Both the position numbers and the translations under genes were made by a program. From a bacterium (lineage in GTDB: Bacteria > Fidelibacterota > Marinisomatia > Marinisomatales > JAHJCW01): a stretch of DNA of 10,118 nt. Every line of letters starts with the position of its first letter. Within the stretch, counting starts at the first letter, position 1. Location: positions 1 through 10,118 of the forward strand of contig JAUXHY010000024.1 of NCBI GenBank assembly GCA_030621275.1. The letters are read 5' to 3'. This document shows positions 5,672 through 10,118 of this stretch, piece by piece. Under the pieces are notes generated by a model. The model did not search any database. It saw only the letters and a list, made by a program, of their open reading frames with translations, and was not told the origin of the DNA.

Positions 5672-7081
5672 TTAATTTATAATTGCCCAATAGGTATTTG
5701 CGTAAATTATTAATAGAATAATTGAAATTAATCCAATCTTCCATCCTGCCTTAAGAAAATCCCTTGCTTTAACCAAACCGCTTGCGTAAATAATTGTGCA
5801 AGCCGGCGCGGCAACTGCTGTAAAATATCCGAATGCGGATGAAATTGCCATCACTAAACCAATATGCGTTGAATCACCTGGTAAGTTAAGAGTAATAGGA
5901 CCAAGTACAGCTACCGTTGCCGAACTTGATAGGACATTTGCCAAAAATGTTGTTAGCAATATTACTAAACCATCGGTAAAGATCGGTACGGAAGTCATCA
6001 ACTCACCGCCAAATTTTATTACATTATTCGCTAACCATTCAGCAGCACCAGTATGGTTTATCTGCGCACCCATCGAAATTGTGGCTCCGAATAGCAAAAT
6101 CACTCCCCAATTAACGTGCTTATGCAGATCATCCCAAGTTACGCAACCAGTGATTAAATACATAACCACACCGGTCAGCGCAATTATGCCTAAACCAACT
6201 GTTTCTGATAAAAACACCCAACCAAGGAATACCATAAAAAATATTATGAGTGCAGTAATTTGTTTGGTGGTAATTTGATTAGAGTTGGCAACTTTTGTTT
6301 TTAAACGGCGGATTCCTGTGTCTAATACCGTTTTTTCCGGTGGAAAGTTTTTCCATAATATCCACGATAAAATTGGAATTTGAATTAATATTAACGGATA
6401 TGCAAATTTCATCCATTCCAAATATGAAATTTGCGGCATTCCGAATTCCTGCCAATAATGTATTAAAATTACATTCCTGCCACCGCCGGAAGGCGTTCCA
6501 ACCGAACCAATTAAACTTCCATAAGCAATTGAAAATAATAAATAAGCGGATAACCGCCTTACTTTCTTCCGATCCTTTGATGTATATTTAATTAATGTTA
6601 GTGCAATTGGCAGCATAATTGCGGCAACGGTATGTTCACCTACAAAAGAAGCCAATACTGCTGAAATCGCCGCAAACCCAAAGGCAACCCGATGCGTTTT
6701 GTTGCCGGTTAGTTTAATAATTCCAAGCGCAATGCGCTTATCCCATCCCTGACGTACAATTGCAACCGCTAACATCAGCGAACCCATAATGAAGAAAACC
6801 GCATCATTCATAAATGATCTAGCTATGCTATTGGCATCGCCAATTCCAAAATATACTTCTAATATTATTATTATAAATGCTATTCCCGGCAGCGGTAACG
6901 ATTCAGTTATTATCAATGTAAGTGCAATAATTACTATAATTAATATCCGATATCCGGAAAGCGATAATCCCGACGGAGTCGGTAATAAAAATAGGGCTAA
7001 CGCTACTATAAACGCAAAAAGCAACCATCGCTTTTGCGTTAACCAATAAATCGTTGAGTTAAGTAGTTGGGGATATTGCAA
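5672..7081 (-). CDS. DASS/SLC13-type anion:sodium symporter, paralog 1
   Basis: A 469-residue transporter in tandem with, and clearly duplicated from, the next gene. The two align without gaps from residue 1 to about 450, sharing long identical runs such as DAVFFIMGSLMLAVAI, GTPSGGGRNVI, VFLGWVFLS and NWGVILLFGA. Like its twin it has GEHT (148-151) in place of the first Ser-Asn-Thr motif. Uniquely, its second hairpin reads SSSAT (385-389), with Ser where the twin keeps Asn386. It starts with TTG, two bases after the TAG of the universal stress protein gene. An in-frame TAA three codons upstream rules out any longer form with a usual start. Membrane location is certain; substrate is unknown (a dicarboxylate, sulfate or similar anion is expected of the family). 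Confidence 0.9.
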   Translation of the reverse strand: MQYPQLLNSTIYWLTQKRWLLFAFIVALALFLLPTPSGLSLSGYRILIIVIIALTLIITESLPLPGIAFIIIILEVYFGIGDANSIARSFMNDAVFFIMGSLMLAVAIVRQGWDKRIALGIIKLTGNKTHRVAFGFAAISAVLASFVGEHTVAAIMLPIALTLIKYTSKDRKKVRRLSAYLLFSIAYGSLIGSVGTPSGGGRNVILIHYWQEFGMPQISYLEWMKFAYPLILIQIPILSWILWKNFPPEKTVLDTGIRRLKTKVANSNQITTKQITALIIFFMVFLGWVFLSETVGLGIIALTGVVMYLITGCVTWDDLHKHVNWGVILLFGATISMGAQINHTGAAEWLANNVIKFGGELMTSVPIFTDGLVILLTTFLANVLSSSATVAVLGPITLNLPGDSTHIGLVMAISSAFGYFTAVAAPACTIIYASGLVKARDFLKAGWKIGLISIILLIIYANTYWAIIN

Positions 7082-7083
7082 AA

Positions 7084-7968
7084 CTACTTAACTATTAAAA
7101 CCGGGCTGTTGCATTGATTTATAACTTTTAACGGTTTGCTGCCCTTAAAAAATTTGACTATTGGATTCAAATGCGACACACCCATCACAATCAAGTGTTT
7201 TGCCGTCGCAGTTTTTATAACCTCACTCACCGGATCGCCGACTTTCAATATACTTACCGGTTTAATTCCGACTTTCTCAAATGCGCGCAACGCTTTTTTG
7301 TGTGCTCCCATATAACCTTTGCCAAAAGATTCGCGTTTCGAAACCGTTAACACATCAACCGGCATCTTAAAAGCTTTCGCCACTTGTGAACCATATACAA
7401 GCGCTTTTGCTGTTCCTTTGGAGTCATCCACCGCTTGCAACAAGCGATGTCCCTCGGGTGGTGCTAAATCTCTTGCAATATAAATTGAGCTGTCAATATA
7501 TTGCACTAAATCGTGTGCCATCCGGCGTTTTTTGCTGCGACCAATAATAGTAATGTCATATCCATTTTGAGCAACTTCGTTACGCAGTTCGGGGATAATA
7601 TCACCACGACGAAGAATCAAGTCAACACCTTCGCAGTAATTCCCTTTCAAATGTAATTCCACGCGGTTTTTCCCGCGATCCACCAAAGTGTTCCTTTGGA
7701 ATCCTGCTTTAGCTGTTTCAGGAGTAATATATTTATTTTCAGCAAGATAATTAAATGCCCATTCTAAAACCTGTACACCGGGACGTTCAATGCCCCATTT
7801 AGCGATACTTTCCTGTGCTAAACCGACATCGCTTGTTCCAAAAGCGCTGATCTTCTGCCCTACATAGGCAATGGTTACAGAAGCATTAAACGCTTTAGCT
7901 GCCCACATTCCAACTTGTAAAGTGGGTTTGGAATATTCTTTGCTTGATATTGCTATTAAAATTTTCAT
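7084..7968 (-). CDS. Tandem-domain universal stress protein (UspA family)
   Basis: A 294-residue protein made of two UspA-like domains, about 1-168 and 174-294. The first begins MKILIAISSKEYS, with Ser where ATP-binding members have Asp, and its C-terminal loop IIGRSKKRR has lost the nucleotide motif. The second begins LLQAVDDS with the acidic residue kept. It has the spacing of the G-2X-G-9X-G-S motif at 263-277 (GVSH, then nine residues, then GS), with the middle Gly replaced by His266. Such proteins act in the cytoplasm, often as nucleotide-sensing partners of transporters. It leads the operon and ends two bases before the first transporter start, which suggests it modulates the transporters (inference). 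The ATG at 7968 is the natural family start; no good Shine-Dalgarno is visible. Confidence 0.92.
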   Translation of the reverse strand: MKILIAISSKEYSKPTLQVGMWAAKAFNASVTIAYVGQKISAFGTSDVGLAQESIAKWGIERPGVQVLEWAFNYLAENKYITPETAKAGFQRNTLVDRGKNRVELHLKGNYCEGVDLILRRGDIIPELRNEVAQNGYDITIIGRSKKRRMAHDLVQYIDSSIYIARDLAPPEGHRLLQAVDDSKGTAKALVYGSQVAKAFKMPVDVLTVSKRESFGKGYMGAHKKALRAFEKVGIKPVSILKVGDPVSEVIKTATAKHLIVMGVSHLNPIVKFFKGSKPLKVINQCNSPVLIVK

Positions 7969-7992
7969 AATGAATTGTTTGGTTATTTTTGG

Positions 7993-8024
7993 TTTGACTT
8001 AAAATTAATCAATTTTTAGTATTG
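7993..8024 (+). promoter_or_regulatory. Weak promoter-like element, plus strand
   Basis: TTGACT (7994-7999) and TAGTAT (8017-8022) are spaced by 17 bases. Read in the Bacteroidota style, TTTG at 7993-7996 and TAGTATTG at 8017-8024 are also suitably spaced. It points toward the repeat and the secreted protein gene at 8275, about 250 bases away, so a link to that gene is doubtful. I found no convincing promoter for the universal stress protein gene on the minus strand here. Confidence 0.22.
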
Positions 8025-8049
8025 CATGTTATTGGATTATTCACCCCAC

Positions 8050-8131
8050 TTTGTCTCCTCTCAAGGGGAGATATCCACAGAATAGAGGAGTGAATTCTTA
8101 GTAGAGACGTAACATGTTACGTCTCTACTAA
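8050..8131. repeat. Palindromic dispersed intergenic repeat, right (inverted) copy
   Basis: The 48-base core at 8050-8097 is the inverted counterpart of 28-75, with four differences. It is followed by a 34-base perfect palindrome at 8098-8131 centred on ACATGT. Compared with the left copy, the palindrome carries paired changes in both arms (GCAGCATGCTGC on the left, GTAACATGTTAC here), so symmetry was kept while sequence changed. The element occupies the middle of the 306-base gap between the stress protein gene (start 7968) and the gene starting at 8275. The rest of that gap holds a weak promoter-like element and a short possible reading frame. Confidence 0.85.
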
Positions 8132-8138
8132 AGTTCTA

Positions 8139-8195
8139 TTAATAATTTTTATTAGCTTCATTGAAATTGTACGAATAACTTTCTGCAATATTCAT
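8139..8195 (-). CDS. Possible 18-residue small ORF or gene-start remnant
   Basis: An ATG at 8195-8193 is preceded by AAGGAA with a five-base spacer, one of the best ribosome-binding sites in the window. It opens an 18-codon frame, MNIAESYSYNF then NEANKNY, ending at TAA 8141-8139, just before the palindrome at 8098-8131. It may be a true small peptide, or the 5' end of a gene truncated where the repeat now sits. Nothing about its function can be said, and chance is a real possibility. Confidence 0.25.
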   Translation of the reverse strand: MNIAESYSYNFNEANKNY

Positions 8196-8264
8196 TAATT
8201 TTCCTTATAAATTATGAACAATCGTTGCCATTTATTATACAATCATTAAACCATCATAAAATTT

Positions 8265-8269
8265 GAGGA
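8265..8269 (+). promoter_or_regulatory. Ribosome-binding site fixing the start at 8275
   Basis: GAGGA lies five bases before ATG 8275. An in-frame TTG at 8263 would overlap this site and add four residues before an otherwise standard MKK signal peptide, so the ATG is the better start. Confidence 0.75.
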
Positions 8270-8274
8270 TTAAC

Positions 8275-8907
8275 ATGAAAAAATCACTCTTATCATTTTT
8301 GTTCATTAGCAGTTTTGCATTTTCTCAATATTCTGACCTAACTCAAGGATTAGGATTCGCTGCCGGTATGCCATCGGGAACCGGATTTTCATATCGCCAA
8401 ATGGGCGAAAACCATGGTTTTCAAATTACTGTCGGTGCACTTGCAATAGGATATGATGACGAATATACCCTACCTGAAGAACAAGTTGGCCAAGTTTACG
8501 ACGGGTGGAAACCAAACACTAACGAATTATATACCGAAAATTCTTGGGATAACGATCATTTTTGGGGGAACATTGGTTTAACTTATTTTAAGCCATTGCA
8601 CCGAGCTGAAAAATCTCTATTTTATGGGTTCGCTGGTGTATCAACTTATTATACCACTGAAAAATATGTGGAAAGAGATTACAAATATTTTCAAGAAACA
8701 GACTCAACTTATACTTATAAACCGGTCGGTGAAGAAAAAGAATTACGCGAGACTGATTTAGATGCCTTTATTGGTATTGGCCTTGGAATAACTTATAATA
8801 TAACAAATAATATCAGATTTTCACTTGAATTACCGTTTACCGTTTCTGATCAAGGACATATTTGGATGATAGTTCCACAAGGTGGTCTGCACTATTATTT
8901 TAAATAG
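8275..8907 (+). CDS. Secreted outer-membrane beta-barrel-like protein
   Basis: A 210-residue protein beginning with a signal peptide, MKKSLLSFLFISSFAFSQ, probably cleaved around residues 17-19. The mature part alternates short strand-like segments with polar loops: GLGFAAGMPSGTGFSYRQM (25-43), FQITVGALAIGY (49-60), WGNIGLTYFKPL (97-108), LFYGFAGVSTYYTT (115-128), AFIGIGLGITYNI (164-176), IRFSLELPFTV (180-190). It ends in GGLHYYFK, an aromatic-rich terminal strand as in outer-membrane barrels. About eight strands fit a small barrel. No specific family is recognised and no lipobox is present. The gene is on the opposite strand from everything to its left and 30 bases before menG, so the two may share a transcript. 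Confidence 0.82.
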   Translation: MKKSLLSFLFISSFAFSQYSDLTQGLGFAAGMPSGTGFSYRQMGENHGFQITVGALAIGYDDEYTLPEEQVGQVYDGWKPNTNELYTENSWDNDHFWGNIGLTYFKPLHRAEKSLFYGFAGVSTYYTTEKYVERDYKYFQETDSTYTYKPVGEEKELRETDLDAFIGIGLGITYNITNNIRFSLELPFTVSDQGHIWMIVPQGGLHYYFK

Positions 8908-8937
8908 ATTGAGCTAATACATTTCTAAAATCGAAAA

Positions 8938-9641
8938 ATGGCAAACGCAACTAAAGAAAGAAAAGATTTAGTTGACAGCGTCTTTACCTCTATATTTAAA
9001 AAATATGATTTGATGAATGATGTTATATCGTTGGGATATCATCGCTTCATTAAATGTAATGCCATAAAAAAATGCAAATCAGGTGATTTGCTTGATTTAG
9101 CAGCAGGGACTGGTGATCTTACTATATATTTCAGAAAACTTTTTGGTGAGAATAATAAAATCACTTTAGCTGACCCAAATGATGAAATGTTAGACTATGC
9201 CAAAATTAGATTAGAAAAAAATCTATTTATAAAAACGTTGAATTTGTTACAGCTTATGCAGAAAAATTACCATTTAAAGACAACTCTTTTGACAATGTTA
9301 CAATAGGTTTCGGATTCCGAAATTTTACTGATAGACCAAAAGCACTAATAGAAATAAATAGAGTTTTGAAAAATAATGGTAAACTGATAATCATTGATTT
9401 TAGTAAACCAGTTAATCCAATAATTAGATATCTTAATTCATTATATCTAAATCACATTGTTCCAAAATTGGCGAAGATATTCACTAATAATAATGATGAA
9501 TATCATTACTTAGCACAGTCAATTAGAGAGCATCCAAGTCAAAGTAAAATAATAAATATGATGACATCTGCTGGATTTACAAATTGCAGATATGAGAATA
9601 AATTAAATGGGATTATAGCGATTCATTACGGGGAGAAATAA
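8938..9641 (+). pseudogene. menG: Demethylmenaquinone methyltransferase MenG/UbiE, split by one-base frameshift
   Basis: MenG/UbiE uses S-adenosylmethionine to methylate demethylmenaquinone in the last step of menaquinone synthesis. The first frame (8938-9306) carries the family opening FTSIFKKYDLMNDVISLGYHR (split here as residues 16-36) and the SAM-binding LDLAAGTGDL (52-61). From 9237 a second frame carries VTAYAEKLPF, DNSFDNVTIGFGFRN and the C-terminal IREHPSQ, MMTSAGF and IIAIHYG. Adding one A in the A-run at 9215-9221 or 9231-9235 restores one 234-residue protein, a normal family length. No segment is missing. The first frame alone ends at TAG 9304-9306 after 122 residues and lacks the second half of the fold. 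Sequencing error, recent mutation or ribosomal slippage at A-AAA-AAT (9216-9222) are all possible. No Shine-Dalgarno precedes the ATG. Confidence 0.9.
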
Positions 9642-9653
9642 TTATCAATTTTG

Positions 9654-9752
9654 TTTGTCATTCCCCGCAATACAACTGCGGGACAGGTTGAACGAAGTGA
9701 AGAATCCATAAAAACTTAGATTCTTAGTCATTTCATTCCTTAAAATGACAAA
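9654..9752. repeat. Imperfect inverted-repeat element downstream of menG
   Basis: TTTGTCATT (9654-9662) and AATGACAAA (9744-9752) are exact inverted ends. Inside them, AGAATC (9701-9706) and GATTCT (9719-9724) form a second nested pair. The left arm also has an extra hairpin, CCCGCA (9664-9669) with TGCGGG (9677-9682). The layout resembles short palindromic repeats found between genes in Bacteroidota-like genomes. No coding sequence is visible. Confidence 0.6.
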
Positions 9753-9753
9753 T

Positions 9754-9780
9754 GATAATAAAAACCCCGCGAATGCGGGG
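9754..9780 (-). terminator. Rho-independent terminator for the right-edge minus-strand gene
   Basis: CCCCGC (9765-9770), a four-base loop, and GCGGGG (9775-9780) make a perfect six-pair GC stem. On the minus strand it is followed by TTTTTATTATC (9764-9754). It lies 44 bases after the stop of the partial gene at 9824. On the plus strand no T-run follows, so it does not serve menG. Confidence 0.75.
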
Positions 9781-9784
9781 ATTA

Positions 9785-9823
9785 AAAGGCTTGAAGATTG
9801 CTTCACTGCGTTCGCAATGACAA
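9785..9823. repeat. Short hairpin repeat next to the terminator
   Basis: TGAAG (9792-9796) can pair with CTTCA (9801-9805), or alternatively ATTGC (9797-9801) with GCAAT (9814-9818), within a GATTGCTTC...GCAATGACA unit. The GCAATGACA end resembles the ends of the element at 9654-9752, which suggests a related dispersed repeat family. It abuts the stop codon of the minus-strand gene. Confidence 0.4.
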
Positions 9824-10118
9824 TTACTCCTGTATTTTGAAGACATCATCTAGAGGCATCTTTGGAACTAAATATCCTATTTCATAAGCCACTCCTTCGA
9901 TGAATTTTATGAATTTGATATCTGCCGGTTTAAGCCCTGTTGTGTCGTATTCGTATGCTATTGTTTTTCCTTCCAAACTTGGATCTGTTACTGGTCCAAA
10001 TTCTCCTCTCGAGCCAAAACCCTCTTCAAGCAAAGCAGTAATAAAATAATCATAATGAATACCTGAATCAAAACCTCCATTTCTGCTTGAGTAAATACGT
10101 CGCCCGTGTAGTTTTCCC
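9824..10118 (-). CDS. Partial C-terminus of an unrecognised protein, cut by the window edge
   Basis: The frame is open from the right edge to the TAA at 9826-9824, giving 98 residues with no credible start inside the window. A TTG at 10033 is internal to the frame, and coding-like sequence continues upstream of it: GKLHGRRIYSSRNGGFDSG, then IHYDYFITALLEEGFGSRGEFG. The C-terminal part reads TIAYEYDTTGLKP, then DIKFIKFIEGVAYEIGYL, then PLDDVFKIQE. The DI-x-FIKFIEGV segment recalls the C-terminal strands of secreted Bacteroidota cell-surface proteins, but I cannot assign a family. A good terminator follows at 9754-9780. Confidence 0.6.
   Translation of the reverse strand, partial: GKLHGRRIYSSRNGGFDSGIHYDYFITALLEEGFGSRGEFGPVTDPSLEGKTIAYEYDTTGLKPADIKFIKFIEGVAYEIGYLVPKMPLDDVFKIQE

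Noticed and set aside
5796..6278. A 160-codon plus-strand open frame opposite the first transporter.
   Set aside because: It is antisense to a strongly conserved membrane protein, has no ribosome-binding site, and its sequence is the mirror of the conserved transporter codons. The same kind of shadow appears opposite the second transporter (4340-4738).
1..8131. The bracketed block as a composite transposon.
   Set aside because: There is no transposase or integrase, and no target-site duplication can be checked because the left end is at the window edge. The inner genes look like ordinary housekeeping and envelope genes.
8263..8274. TTG at 8263 as start of the secreted beta-barrel-like protein.
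   Set aside because: It would overlap the GAGGA ribosome-binding site and spoil the normal MKK signal-peptide start; ATG 8275 is preferred.
9654..9823. A CRISPR array in the repeat-rich region after menG.
   Set aside because: There are no equally spaced direct repeats with unique spacers, and no cas genes; the units are inverted hairpins.

Overview
This is an AT-rich bacterial chromosomal segment. It most likely comes from the Bacteroidota/Ignavibacteria/Chlorobi side of the tree. The evidence is the gene content (short lipoproteins, small outer-membrane beta-barrel proteins, a menaquinone methyltransferase), the scarcity of Shine-Dalgarno sites at internal operon genes, and short palindromic intergenic repeats. 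The lineage is inferred from style, not proven.

Layout. Positions 1-75 hold a palindromic dispersed repeat. From 91 to 7968 every gene lies on the minus strand, in three groups read right to left. Group one (7968 down to 3312) is a two-domain universal stress protein, two tandemly duplicated DASS/SLC13-type membrane transporters, a YhhN/TMEM86-family membrane protein and an 80-residue single-pass membrane protein. Group two is a lone 84-residue protein resembling EF-Tu domain 2 (3094-2840) with its own likely promoter. Group three (2629 down to 91) is an outer-membrane-type lipoprotein, an Mth938/AAMDC-like protein, a second lipoprotein and a membrane-anchored alpha/beta hydrolase, with gaps of 5-9 bases or a 7-base overlap. 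A second copy of the left-edge repeat lies at 8050-8131 in inverted orientation, so the two copies bracket the minus-strand block.

Right of that repeat the plus strand carries a secreted beta-barrel-like protein (8275-8907) and menG/ubiE (8938-9641). The latter is split by a single-base frameshift in an A-rich stretch. After it come about 180 bases of repeats and a minus-strand terminator. That terminator serves a partial minus-strand gene running off the right edge.

How the genes may work together. The stress-protein/transporter/transporter run is the most system-like part: start-to-stop spacing is 2 and 13 bases, and the two transporters align without gaps over most of their length. Both depart from the usual DASS Ser-Asn-Thr motif in the first half and differ from each other in the second. 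A regulated, possibly heterodimeric anion transporter is a reasonable hypothesis but is inference only. I see no clearly new defence or mobile system. The points most worth checking are the transporter pair, the menG frameshift, the inverted bracketing repeats and a probable decayed gene fragment at 3179-3274.
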